A stretch of 64,000 bases of DNA from MFD01275-c22 sp963705885 (GTDB taxonomy: Bacteria; Actinomycetota; Actinomycetes; JACCUZ01). Shown one piece after another: positions 26,539 through 34,875 of this stretch (positions are counted from its first letter, which is position 1; each line of letters starts with the position of its first letter). The stretch lies in the NCBI GenBank assembly GCA_963705885.1, contig OY970120.1:1178001-1242000 (forward strand), written 5' to 3'. Both the position numbers and the translations under genes were made by a program. The notes beneath the pieces were generated by a model that was not told the origin of the DNA, ran no database searches, and was given only the letters and a program-made list of their open reading frames with translations.

Positions 26539-27435
26539 GTGGGCGAGGACCGGGCCGAGGGCGCTGCGCTCGTACTGATGGAGGAGCTGCTCCGGGACGT
26601 GCTGGACCGCATCGACCCGACGCCCGATCCCCGGCTGCGTCAGGTCCTGCGGTCCGCGGTGACGCATCTGCACTCCTTCGCCCGCGACGTGGGACTGATC
26701 GAGGGTGAGCTGATGGCCGGTGTCCGGTTCCTGACCGCCACCGGTCAGCGCTGCGACGACTGGCGTCAGGAGTTCGTCCTCCTCTCGGACACCCTCGGGC
26801 TGTCGTCCCTGGTCGACCTGATCGACCACGCGTCCGACGACCCGCGTGCGACTCCCCCCACGATCACGGGCCCCTTCTACGCCCCTGGCTCCCCGTGGCG
26901 CGAGAACGGGACCTCCATGGCCGCCTACGACGATGGTGGCCAGCCCGCCGTCGTTCGAGGCCGCGTCCGCTCGACCGACGGCAGGCCAGTGCCCGGGGCG
27001 GTCCTGGACGTGTGGCAGAACGCGGCCACCGGCTTCTACGCGGTCCAGCAGCCCGACGTCCAGGGGCCGGACAACCTCCGCGGCCGGTACCGCGCGGATG
27101 ATGACGGCGGGTTCGTGATCCGCACGGTCCGGCCCGTGCCCTACCCGATCCCTGCCGACGGGCCGGTCGGCGCCCTGCTGGCCGCGACCGCCCGGCACCC
27201 GATGCGGGCGGCTCACATCCACGTCATCGTGACGGCCGAGGAGCATCGCGCTCTCACGACGCATGTCTTCGACTCGGCGAGCGACCACCTCGACTCCGAT
27301 GCCGTCTTCGGCGTCAAGGGCGCCCTCGTGCGCGATTTCGTCGCCGACGGCTCCGGCGGGGTCACCTGTGACACCGACTTCGTGCTCGAGCCACGCCCGC
27401 GCCACGGCGAGGCTCCCCTGGGAAGTGAGGCTTAA
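26539..27435 (+). CDS. Intradiol ring-cleavage dioxygenase (hydroxyquinol/catechol 1,2-dioxygenase type)
   Basis: This non-haem Fe(III) enzyme opens catechol-type rings between the hydroxyls. The N-terminal helical dimerisation region (LMEELLRDVLDRIDPTPDP) and TITGPFYAPGSPW are followed by the core: VLDVWQNAATGFYAVQQ (first Tyr), VRPVPYPIPADGPVG (second Tyr) and RAAHIHVIV (two His). 298 aa fits hydroxyquinol 1,2-dioxygenases. GTG start. It sits alone between the PucR gene and the 27.5-kb promoter; no maleylacetate reductase or muconate enzymes are in the window. Confidence 0.88.
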   Translation: MGEDRAEGAALVLMEELLRDVLDRIDPTPDPRLRQVLRSAVTHLHSFARDVGLIEGELMAGVRFLTATGQRCDDWRQEFVLLSDTLGLSSLVDLIDHASDDPRATPPTITGPFYAPGSPWRENGTSMAAYDDGGQPAVVRGRVRSTDGRPVPGAVLDVWQNAATGFYAVQQPDVQGPDNLRGRYRADDDGGFVIRTVRPVPYPIPADGPVGALLAATARHPMRAAHIHVIVTAEEHRALTTHVFDSASDHLDSDAVFGVKGALVRDFVADGSGGVTCDTDFVLEPRPRHGEAPLGSEA

Positions 27436-27486
27436 CCGTAGCTCGCCTCACGCCCGAGTGCTGAGGCGGCGGGTGATCAGTGAGGC

Positions 27487-27515
27487 TTGACACACGTACA
27501 CCTGGTGTTTACGGT
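27487..27515 (+). promoter_or_regulatory. Sigma-70-type promoter with central operator for the 27.6-kb catabolic operon
   Basis: A consensus -35 TTGACA (27487-27492) is followed after 17 bp by TACGGT (27510-27515). Inside the spacer lies the palindrome ACACC-T-GGTGT (27498-27508). A repressor bound there would block polymerase. It is the best promoter match in the window and precedes the hydrolase-led gene string. Confidence 0.65.
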
Positions 27516-27619
27516 CGCCGCCACAGGCCTTTCCAGTCCCGGCCATCCGGGGTCGTGGCCGAGTGGTCGCCGCGGTCTGCCGGGACCGAGGGCGACGACG
27601 CGACGTGCGAGGAGTCCCT

Positions 27620-28537
27620 ATGCAGCGCGAGGACGTGGAGTTCGGTAGCGACGGGACCACGGTGCGGGGCTGGCTGTTCACACCGGACGGTCCCGGCCCG
27701 CATCCCACGGTCGTCCTGGCGGGCGGCTGGTGCTACGTCCGCGAGCTCGTCATGCCGCACTATGCCGCGAAGTTCGCCGAGCAGGGTGTCGCCGCGCTCG
27801 TCTTCGACTACCGCAACCTCGGGGTGTCCGACGGTGAGCCGAGGCAGCACCTCGACCCCTGGATGCAGATCGTCGACTATCAGAACGCCCTGAGCTTCCT
27901 GGAGACGAGAGCCGACGTCGACGCCTCCAGGCTCGGAGCCTGGGGCATCTCGTACTCCGGTGGCCACGTGGTCGTCCTGGCCGCGATCGACCCCCGCGTA
28001 AAGGTGATCGTCAGCCAGATCCCCGTCGTGGACGGCTACGAGAACATGCGGCGCGTCCACGGGACCATGGGCTACCGGAAGCTGTGGGCGCGCATTCTGG
28101 AGGACCGGGCGGCTCGGTTCAAGGATCCGGCAGCGGGACTGTCCATCCCCCACGCCACCGCCGAACCGGCGAGGGACCTCTCCACGTGGCCCTTCCCCGA
28201 GACCTACCACACGTTCAAGGCCCTCAAGGAGTCCGAGGCGCCGCTCTACCAGAACAGCAGCACCGTGCACTCCGTGGACCTGCTCCTCAACTACGACATC
28301 ATCCCGTTCGCGCGACGCGTCTACGACACCCCGAGCCTGATGATCGTCGCCGAGGGCGACGACCTGACGCTGTGGGACCTGGAGATCGGTGCCTACAACA
28401 CACTGCCGACGGACAAGAAGCGTCTGCACGTGCTCCCGCACACGACGCACATGACCCTGTACAGCGACCGGGACAAGCTCGAGGTGGCGGCCCGTGCGGC
28501 GTCGGAGTGGTTCGTCGAGCACCTGCTGAGGACCTAG
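27620..28537 (+). CDS. Alpha/beta hydrolase
   Basis: The 305-aa protein is an alpha/beta-hydrolase-fold enzyme of the dienelactone-hydrolase/X-Pro peptidase-like type. It has an oxyanion strand TVVLAGGWCYVREL, YRNLGVSDGEPRQH, and the nucleophile elbow WGISYSGGHVVVLAA with Ser. The catalytic Asp is probably in IVAEGDDLT and the His in HTTHMTLYSD. It starts at the ATG with GAGGAGT upstream rather than the upstream in-frame GTG. First gene of the operon; it may hydrolyse an ester or lactone that supplies the acid activated by the downstream CoA ligase. Confidence 0.85.
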   Translation: MQREDVEFGSDGTTVRGWLFTPDGPGPHPTVVLAGGWCYVRELVMPHYAAKFAEQGVAALVFDYRNLGVSDGEPRQHLDPWMQIVDYQNALSFLETRADVDASRLGAWGISYSGGHVVVLAAIDPRVKVIVSQIPVVDGYENMRRVHGTMGYRKLWARILEDRAARFKDPAAGLSIPHATAEPARDLSTWPFPETYHTFKALKESEAPLYQNSSTVHSVDLLLNYDIIPFARRVYDTPSLMIVAEGDDLTLWDLEIGAYNTLPTDKKRLHVLPHTTHMTLYSDRDKLEVAARAASEWFVEHLLRT

Positions 28538-29715
28538 TGGCCGACACCCACGACCTGCGGGACCTGCAGGTGCGGTTCCGTGGGTTCGTCGACGACCACG
28601 TCGTCCCGGCCGAGCGGGAGGCAGGGGACGGCGCGCACGGGCCCTCGCCGGAACTGGTCGCCCGGCTCCGCGCCGCCGCCCGGCAGGCGCGAGTCTTCGC
28701 CCCCACCGCTCCGGTGGAGCTCGGTGGCCTCGGGCTGTCGCACCGCGAGCAGGCGGTCGCGCTCGAGGAGGCCGGGCGCAGCCTGCTCGGACCGGCAGCC
28801 ACCCATTGCTCAGCGCCGGACGAGGGCAACATCCTTCTCCTCGACAAGGTCGCGTCGCCCGGGCAGCGTGACACCTATCTCGAGCCGCTCGTCCGCGGGC
28901 TGGTGCGGTCGAGCTTCGCCATGACCGAGCCCTCACCGGGCGCCGGATCCGACCCGGGCAGGCTGACGACCGCCGCCCACCGGGTCGAGGACGGATGGGA
29001 GATCAACGGGCGGAAGTGGTTCATCACGGGCGCGGACGGCGCGGGCTTCGTCATCGTCATGGCGCGGACGGGGGAGTCCGCAACCATGTTCATCGTCGAC
29101 GGTGACAACCCCGGGATGCGGGTGACCCGCCGGATCGGCTCCCTGGACTCCGCCTTCGCGGGCGGACACTGCGAGCTCGAGCTCGACGGCTGCCGTGTCC
29201 CGCCGGAGGCCGTCCTCGGTGCGGTGGACGAGGGGGCCGCCTACGCGCAGCTGCGGCTCGGCCCGGCACGCCTGACCCACTGCATGCGCTGGCTGGGAGC
29301 CGCGCGTCGGAGCCACGAGATCGCCGTCGGCTACGCCGCGGGGCGGCCGATGTTCGGGACGGTTCTCGGCGAGCTGGGCATGGCCCAGCAGATGATCGCC
29401 GACAACGAGGTGGACATCGCAGCCAGCAGGGCCCTGATCCGTCACGCGGCGGAGGTCCTCGACGCCGGTTCACCCGCGCGCCGGGAGACCTCGACCGCCA
29501 AGGTGTTCGTCGCGGAGGCGGTGTTCCGGGTCGTCGACCGGAGCCTGCAGCTCACCGGTGCGCTGGGGGTGTCGACGGACACCGTCATCTCACGTCTCTT
29601 CACCGAGGTCAGGCCGTTCCGGACCTACGACGGGCCGTCCGAGGTGCACCGGCGTTCGCTCGCGCGGCGCGCCCTCCGGCGGTCGGCCGCCGGCGAGCTG
29701 CCGGGGGACTGGTGA
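28537..29715 (+). CDS. Acyl-CoA dehydrogenase of the ACAD10/11-LvaC type
   Basis: This is a FAD-dependent acyl-CoA dehydrogenase fold, 392 aa: SSFAMTEPSPGAGSDPGRLTT, WEINGRKWFITGADGAGFVIV, TSTAKVFVAEAVFRVVDRSLQLTGALG. The C-terminal catalytic-base segment reads RTYDGPSEVHRRSLARRALRR, with Y-D-G-P-S-E-V-H instead of the common Y-E-G-T. This signature is seen in ACAD10/11 and LvaC. In that subfamily the enzyme handles phosphorylated 4-hydroxyacyl-CoAs rather than plain beta-oxidation. GTG start overlaps the hydrolase stop. A kinase-like gene two places on supports that role. Confidence 0.88.
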   Translation: MADTHDLRDLQVRFRGFVDDHVVPAEREAGDGAHGPSPELVARLRAAARQARVFAPTAPVELGGLGLSHREQAVALEEAGRSLLGPAATHCSAPDEGNILLLDKVASPGQRDTYLEPLVRGLVRSSFAMTEPSPGAGSDPGRLTTAAHRVEDGWEINGRKWFITGADGAGFVIVMARTGESATMFIVDGDNPGMRVTRRIGSLDSAFAGGHCELELDGCRVPPEAVLGAVDEGAAYAQLRLGPARLTHCMRWLGAARRSHEIAVGYAAGRPMFGTVLGELGMAQQMIADNEVDIAASRALIRHAAEVLDAGSPARRETSTAKVFVAEAVFRVVDRSLQLTGALGVSTDTVISRLFTEVRPFRTYDGPSEVHRRSLARRALRRSAAGELPGDW

Positions 29716-29722
29716 GACGCAC

Positions 29723-31315
29723 ATGACCCCGAACACCGTCCCGTTGACGCCGCTGAGCTTCCTGAACAGGTCGGCAGACGTCTTCCCGGACGACGTCGCG
29801 GTGATCGACGAGGCGGGCCGCGAGGTCTCCTACTCGCAGCTGCGCGACCGGGCGGCCCGGCTCGCCGACGCACTGCGTGCCTCCGGCATCCAGCGGGGAG
29901 ACAGGGTCGCCGTGCTGGCGCCCAACACTGTCGAGCTGCTGACGGCCCACTTCGGGGTGCCTGGGTCCGGTGCGGTGCTGGTCGCTCTCAACACGCGACT
30001 CGGGCCCGCGGAGTACACGCACATCCTGACCCACTCGCGGGCCCGAGTGCTCCTCGTCGACGCCTCGCTCACCGACGCGATCGCCGACGTGCTCGACGTG
30101 GTCCCCGGCCTGGAGCAGGTCGTCGAGCTCGGTGGTCGACCCGCCGTCCTCGCCCGCTCGGTGACGTACGACGCGTGGTCGGCCACCGCTGGCGCCGGCC
30201 CCGGCCTGGTGCCTCCGACCGACGAGAACTCGCCGATCGCGGTCAACTACACGAGCGGGACGTCCGGGCACGCGAAGGGAGTCGTCTACACGCACCGTGG
30301 GGCCTACCTGAACTCTCTCGGCAGCGCCCTGAGCTTCGGGCTGACGAGAGACAGCGTCTACCTGTGGACGCTCCCGATGTTCCACTGCAACGGCTGGTGC
30401 TTCCCGTGGGCGGTGACGGCGGTCGGCGGGCGCCACGTCTGCCTGCGCAAGGTCGACCCAGGTGTGGTCGTCCGGCTCATCGAGGAGCACGCCGTCTCCC
30501 ACTTCTGCGCCGCCCCCGTGGTCCTCAACACGATCGCCAACGACCCCGCCTCGGTGTCGACGACCTTCACCCACGTCGTTCGGGTGGCCACCGGCGGGGC
30601 GCCGCCGTCCCCGACCACCATCGCGCGGGTCCGGGCGATGGGGGTCGAGCTGACCCACCTCTACGGGTTGACCGAGACCTACGGTCCGTCCCTCCTGTGC
30701 GAGCCACAGGCCGGGTGGGCCGCGCTCGAGGCCAGCAGCCTCGCGCGCACCATGGCGCGGCAGGGGGTTCGCACCCTGACGGTCGAGGACGCTCGCGTCG
30801 TCGACCCGGACATGGCGGACGTCCGCAGGGACGGCACCGACGTCGGCGAGATCGTCTTCCGGTCGAACAGCGTGATGGCCGGCTACCTGGACGACGCGGA
30901 GTCGACAGCGTCCGCCTTCGCCGGTGGGTGGTTCCACACCGGTGACCTGGCGGTGGTCCACCCGGACGGCTACCTCGAGATCCACGATCGCGCGAAGGAC
31001 GTCATCATCACGGGCGGCGAGAACGTCTCGTCGGTCGAGGTCGAGAACGTCCTCCTGAGCGTGCCCGGCGTTCTGGAGGCCGCTGTGGTCGGGCGGCCCG
31101 ACGACCGCTGGGGCGAGGTCCCGGTGGCGTTCGTCACCCTCGTCGAGGGCGCTTCGGTCACGGCCGAGGAGCTGGTGGCGTGTGTGCGCTCGCAGCTGGC
31201 GCACTTCAAGGCTCCGCAGGACGTCGTGTTCGCCCCGCTCCCGAAGACGTCGACCGGCAAGGTGCGCAAGGCCGTGCTGCGGGGGCGAGCGAGAGGGGCC
31301 GGCGGCGATGCCTGA
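29723..31315 (+). CDS. Acyl-CoA synthetase (AMP-forming)
   Basis: This enzyme activates a carboxylic acid to its CoA thioester using ATP. Motifs are the P-loop NYTSGTSGHAKGVVYTHRG, MFHCNGWCFPWAV, LTHLYGLTETYGP, the hinge region FHTGDLAVVHPDGYLEIHDR, IITGGENVSSVEVE and the catalytic Lys in PKTSTGKVRK. 530 aa is normal for the medium-chain/AlkK-like group. It follows the acyl-CoA dehydrogenase by 7 bp and overlaps the kinase-like gene. Likely provides the CoA ester for that pair. Confidence 0.92.
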   Translation: MTPNTVPLTPLSFLNRSADVFPDDVAVIDEAGREVSYSQLRDRAARLADALRASGIQRGDRVAVLAPNTVELLTAHFGVPGSGAVLVALNTRLGPAEYTHILTHSRARVLLVDASLTDAIADVLDVVPGLEQVVELGGRPAVLARSVTYDAWSATAGAGPGLVPPTDENSPIAVNYTSGTSGHAKGVVYTHRGAYLNSLGSALSFGLTRDSVYLWTLPMFHCNGWCFPWAVTAVGGRHVCLRKVDPGVVVRLIEEHAVSHFCAAPVVLNTIANDPASVSTTFTHVVRVATGGAPPSPTTIARVRAMGVELTHLYGLTETYGPSLLCEPQAGWAALEASSLARTMARQGVRTLTVEDARVVDPDMADVRRDGTDVGEIVFRSNSVMAGYLDDAESTASAFAGGWFHTGDLAVVHPDGYLEIHDRAKDVIITGGENVSSVEVENVLLSVPGVLEAAVVGRPDDRWGEVPVAFVTLVEGASVTAEELVACVRSQLAHFKAPQDVVFAPLPKTSTGKVRKAVLRGRARGAGGDA

Positions 31316-32405
31316 GTCCGGCTCGCCGGCAGCTGACCCCTATCCCGGCCTGCGGCTGGAGCAGCTCGTGGAGTACCTCGCGGGAGGTGTGCTCGACATC
31401 CGTGCCGACCAGCCGCTCGACGTGCAGCTGCTGGCCGGGGGGCGCTCCAACGTGAGCTACCGGCTCAGCCAGGGCGAGCGCTCATGGGTGCTGCGCCGAC
31501 CGCCTCTGGGCCACGTCATGCCGACGGCTCATGACATGAGCCGCGAGCACCGGGTGCTGGAGGGTCTGACCCGCGTCGGGTTCCCGGTGCCGAGACCGTT
31601 GGCGCTCTGCGAGGACCGGTCGGTCATCGGCGCACCGTTCATGCTGATGGAGTTCGTCGACGGCAGGGTGCTCGCGTCCGCGCGGGACGCGTCGTCTGTC
31701 ACCGTGCCCGAGGCAGCGCGGATTTCCCGTGGGTTCGTCGAGACACTGGTGGAGCTGCACGCAGTGGACGTCACTGCCGCACGCCTGTCGGAGCTGGGCA
31801 GCCCCGAGGGCTACCTGTCGCGCCAGGTGCGGCGATGGACGCAGCAGTGGGAACGCACCAGGACCAGGGACCTGGGCGGCGTGGGCGAGCTCGGGACGTG
31901 GCTGACCGCCCGCGTCGACCGGCTGCCGTCGGGGATGCCGTGGGCGATCGTCCACGGCGACTACCGGCTCGACAACCTCGTCGTCGCGGCCGACGGCTCC
32001 GACGTCCTCGCCGTCCTGGACTGGGAGATGTCGACGCTCGGCGACCCTGTCGCGGACCTGGCCGTCTCCCTCGTCTACTGGTCGCGACCGGGGGAGACCC
32101 TGCGGCAGCGCGTGCCGGTGGCCACCGGCGTCACGGACGTGCCCGGCTTCGCCGAGCGGTCCGAGCTGGTGTCGACCTACGCCGACCTGTCCGGCCGCGA
32201 CCTGTCCCACCTGGACGTCTGTCTGGCGCTGGCCTGTCTCAAGCTCGCCGTGATCATGGAGTCGATCCACTACCGGAGGCTGCAAGGTCAGCAGCTCGGC
32301 GCGGCCGCGGTCGGCGGCGTCGACATGGGCGCGGCCACCGAGGCCCTGGTGGACCTGGGCCTCGCCGTCACGTCGGGAGAGGGGCTGACCGCCCTGGCGC
32401 ACTGA
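31308..32405 (+). CDS. APH-fold phosphotransferase (ACAD10/11 kinase-domain / LvaA-like)
   Basis: The 365-aa protein has an aminoglycoside-phosphotransferase kinase fold: GGRSNVSYRLSQGERSWVLRRPP (nucleotide-binding lobe), HDMSREHRVLEGL, FMLMEFVDGRVL, the catalytic loop IVHGDYRLDNLVV and the metal-binding LDWEMSTLGDPVADLA. This sequence pattern is that of the kinase part of ACAD10/11, and of LvaA, which phosphorylate the 4-hydroxyl of acyl-CoAs. Its place beside an ACAD10/11-type dehydrogenase and a CoA ligase makes that role more likely than antibiotic resistance. Confidence 0.88.
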   Translation: MPESGSPAADPYPGLRLEQLVEYLAGGVLDIRADQPLDVQLLAGGRSNVSYRLSQGERSWVLRRPPLGHVMPTAHDMSREHRVLEGLTRVGFPVPRPLALCEDRSVIGAPFMLMEFVDGRVLASARDASSVTVPEAARISRGFVETLVELHAVDVTAARLSELGSPEGYLSRQVRRWTQQWERTRTRDLGGVGELGTWLTARVDRLPSGMPWAIVHGDYRLDNLVVAADGSDVLAVLDWEMSTLGDPVADLAVSLVYWSRPGETLRQRVPVATGVTDVPGFAERSELVSTYADLSGRDLSHLDVCLALACLKLAVIMESIHYRRLQGQQLGAAAVGGVDMGAATEALVDLGLAVTSGEGLTALAH

Positions 32406-32449
32406 CCACCCATCGCGTCACGTTCCACTGTTCCTGCAGGAGGGGACCC

Positions 32450-33694
32450 ATGCATCTCGGAGACCGGCTCGGCCACCTGACCTACAGCACGCTCGTCCAC
32501 CCGGGCGACACCTGGGCGGAGATGTGGGAGAGCCTCACCACCTACGCCCCCGCCGTGAAGAAGAACGTGTCCCCGGACGCGGCGTTCGGTGTCTCGCTTC
32601 GGCTGTCCAACGCCTCCGCCGAGACCTTGGCCGGGGACCCGGACGAACGCGCCCGGCTGAGGGAGTTCCTCGCGTCGGAGGACCTCTACGTCTACACCGT
32701 CAACGCGTTCCCCTACGGCCCGTTCAAGGGCCGCCGCGTGATGGAGCAGGTCTACGAGCCGGACTGGTCGACCGACGACCGGACGCGCTACACGATGGCC
32801 GTCGCCGATGTGCTCGCCGACATCGCCGCACCCGGGATCGAGCCGGCGATCCAGACCGCCCCGCTGGCGTTCCGACCCAACGTCTCCGGCCCGGCGTACG
32901 TCCATGAGCTGACCCAGAACCTGCTGCGCGTGGTGGCCCACCTCATCGAGCTCGAGCAGCGAACCGGCCGTCGGGTCAAGGTGGCGCTGGAGCCCGAGCC
33001 CTTCTGCTTCCTCGAGACGACGGAGGAGACGGTCGACTACTTCGAGAAGCACGTCTACTCCCCCGAGGGGACGGCCGCCCTGGCGTCCCTGACGGGGCTG
33101 CCCGCCTCACAGCTGCACGGCCTCGTGCGCAGGCACCTCGGCGTGGTCTTCGACATCTGCCACCAGTCGGTGCAGTTCGAGGACATCCCGACCTCGCTGG
33201 CCCGGCTCGTCGGTGCCGGGATCCCGATCTTCAAGCTCCAGGAGGCTGCGGCTCTCTGGGTGCCCGAGGTGACCCCCGACACGGTGCGTGAGCTGGAGCG
33301 CTTCACCGACACGATCTACCTGAGCCAGACCACGCAGTCCGTCGACGGCGAGCTGACGCGCTTCCTCAACCTGGGCGACGCCCTCGCCGCCTACGCCGCC
33401 GACCCCGGCAGCGGAAGGGAGTGGCGGACCCACTTCCACGTGCCGGTCTTCCTCGACGACCTCGGCGCCTTCCGCACGACCCGGTTCGCCATCGAGGCCG
33501 CGCTGCGGGTGCACGCGGCAACGCCGCTCTCCGACCACCTCGAGATCGAGACCTACACCTGGGACGTGCTGCCCGCCCACCTGAAGACGGGCGACATCAC
33601 CGAGTACGTCACCCGCGAGATCGAGTGGGTGCGGGACGAGCTCGGCGGAGCCTCCGCTCAGGACCCGAGCCGTGCCGACGTGAGCGCGCCATGA
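32450..33694 (+). CDS. eboE: EboE-like metabolite traffic / sugar-phosphate-isomerase-like TIM barrel protein
   Basis: The 414-aa protein opens GHLTYSTLVHPGDTWAEMW and continues AVKKNVSPDAAFGVSLRLS, VYTVNAFPYGPFKGRRV, VALEPEPFCFLETTEET, VVFDICHQSVQFED, FKLQEAAALW and FHVPVFLDDLGAF, all patterns of EboE. EboE is a xylose-isomerase-like barrel usually found in the ebo cluster, whose products are moved or modified by an unknown route. GCAGGAGGGG before the ATG is a strong ribosome site. Here it is separated from any other ebo gene and embedded in a catabolic operon, so a metal-dependent isomerase or aldolase role on the pathway substrate is possible. Confidence 0.85.
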   Translation: MHLGDRLGHLTYSTLVHPGDTWAEMWESLTTYAPAVKKNVSPDAAFGVSLRLSNASAETLAGDPDERARLREFLASEDLYVYTVNAFPYGPFKGRRVMEQVYEPDWSTDDRTRYTMAVADVLADIAAPGIEPAIQTAPLAFRPNVSGPAYVHELTQNLLRVVAHLIELEQRTGRRVKVALEPEPFCFLETTEETVDYFEKHVYSPEGTAALASLTGLPASQLHGLVRRHLGVVFDICHQSVQFEDIPTSLARLVGAGIPIFKLQEAAALWVPEVTPDTVRELERFTDTIYLSQTTQSVDGELTRFLNLGDALAAYAADPGSGREWRTHFHVPVFLDDLGAFRTTRFAIEAALRVHAATPLSDHLEIETYTWDVLPAHLKTGDITEYVTREIEWVRDELGGASAQDPSRADVSAP

Positions 33695-34752
33695 GGGCGG
33701 CCCGTTTCCACGCCGCTCGGGACATCAGGATCGAGGACGTCCCGGCGCCCGGGGAGCCGGGACCGGGCGAGGTGCTGGTCGAACCCGCGTGGACCGGCAT
33801 CTGCGGGACCGACCTGCACGAGTACCTGGCGGGACCGATCGTCACTCCCGCGCAGCCGCACCCGCTGACAGGGGTGACCCTGCCGCAGATCCTCGGCCAC
33901 GAGTTCTCCGCCACGGTGGTCGCGGCGGGCAAGGGCGTCGCCCTGTCGGCCGGGGACCGCGTGGCGGCCATGCCGCTGATCTCGTGCGGCGCGTGCCGCC
34001 CGTGCGCCCGGGGGGACCGCCACCTGTGCGTACGCATGGCATGCACCGGGCTGAGCGCCGCGTGGGGCGCGCTGGCCGAGCAGGCGATCGTCCCTGCCTA
34101 CCAGCTCAGCAGGATCCCCGAGTCCCTGAGTCTGGAGCAGGGGGCCCTGATCGAGCCGGCGGCCGTCGCCGTCTACGCCGTCGAGCGGGCCCGTCTCGAG
34201 GCAGGTGGCGACGTCCTGATCACGGGGGGCGGCCCCATCGGGGCGCTGTCCCTCCTCGCTGCGCTCGCGGTCGGTGCGGGGCGGGTGTTCGTGTCGGAGC
34301 CCAACGCGAACCGCGCACGGCATGCGCGGGACCTCGGCGCGACCGCCGTGTGGGACCCGTCCACCGACGACGTCCGCGAGGCGGTCCACGAGGCGACCGA
34401 CGGTGGCGGGGTCGACAGGGCGATCGAGTGCTCAGGGACGGGCGCGGGACTCAACCTGTGCGTGGAAGCGGTCCGCGCCGGAGGCGTGGTCGTGCAGGCG
34501 GGCCTGCACACCGCGAACCCGTCGGTCGACCCCATGCTGTGGTGCCTGAAGGACCTGAGCATCGAGGCGACCTGGGCCTACCCCGTCACGTCGTGGCCGC
34601 GCATCGCGGCGCTGATCGACCGCGGGGTGCTGCCAGTCGAGAAGGTCGTCACCCGCAGGACGGGTCTCGACGACGTGGTCCGGGACGGCTTCGACGCGCT
34701 CGTCGACCCGGCCGGGACCCAGATGAAGGTGCTGGTGAGCCCGCGAGCGTGA
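33691..34752 (+). CDS. Zinc-dependent butanediol-dehydrogenase-like alcohol dehydrogenase
   Basis: This is a medium-chain dehydrogenase of 353 aa, opening RAARFHAARDIRIEDVPAPG. Catalytic zinc elements are GICGTDLHEY and LGHEFSATVV. The structural zinc cysteines are CGACRPCARGDRHLC. The Rossmann motif is ITGGGPIGALSLLAAL. The 2,3-butanediol/threonine dehydrogenase branch is indicated by the DLHEYLAGPIV insertion. ATGA overlap with the EboE-like gene. It is a close paralogue in layout of the protein at 41459, suggesting two oxidations of related alcohols in one pathway. Confidence 0.9.
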   Translation: MRAARFHAARDIRIEDVPAPGEPGPGEVLVEPAWTGICGTDLHEYLAGPIVTPAQPHPLTGVTLPQILGHEFSATVVAAGKGVALSAGDRVAAMPLISCGACRPCARGDRHLCVRMACTGLSAAWGALAEQAIVPAYQLSRIPESLSLEQGALIEPAAVAVYAVERARLEAGGDVLITGGGPIGALSLLAALAVGAGRVFVSEPNANRARHARDLGATAVWDPSTDDVREAVHEATDGGGVDRAIECSGTGAGLNLCVEAVRAGGVVVQAGLHTANPSVDPMLWCLKDLSIEATWAYPVTSWPRIAALIDRGVLPVEKVVTRRTGLDDVVRDGFDALVDPAGTQMKVLVSPRA

Positions 34753-34875
34753 CCGGGCGGCGCGCCTCCCGGGGTCCATGAGGCGTGGACATCTCGTCAA
34801 GTATTGGTTAACATCCTGTCATCCCGTGGTTACCGCCCGGGACGCCGTACCCGATGGCAACGTGTGGAGGCTCCG

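Noticed and set aside
22102..27405. A 1,767-codon open frame on the minus strand
   Set aside because: Only its last part, the aldehyde dehydrogenase, has protein-like composition. The rest is a stop-free antisense/out-of-frame shadow typical of very high GC and overlaps gabT, the PucR gene and the dioxygenase.
31308..32405. An aminoglycoside resistance gene
   Set aside because: The APH fold is present, but the sequence pattern and the neighbours (CoA ligase, ACAD10/11-type dehydrogenase) fit a hydroxyacyl-CoA kinase instead.
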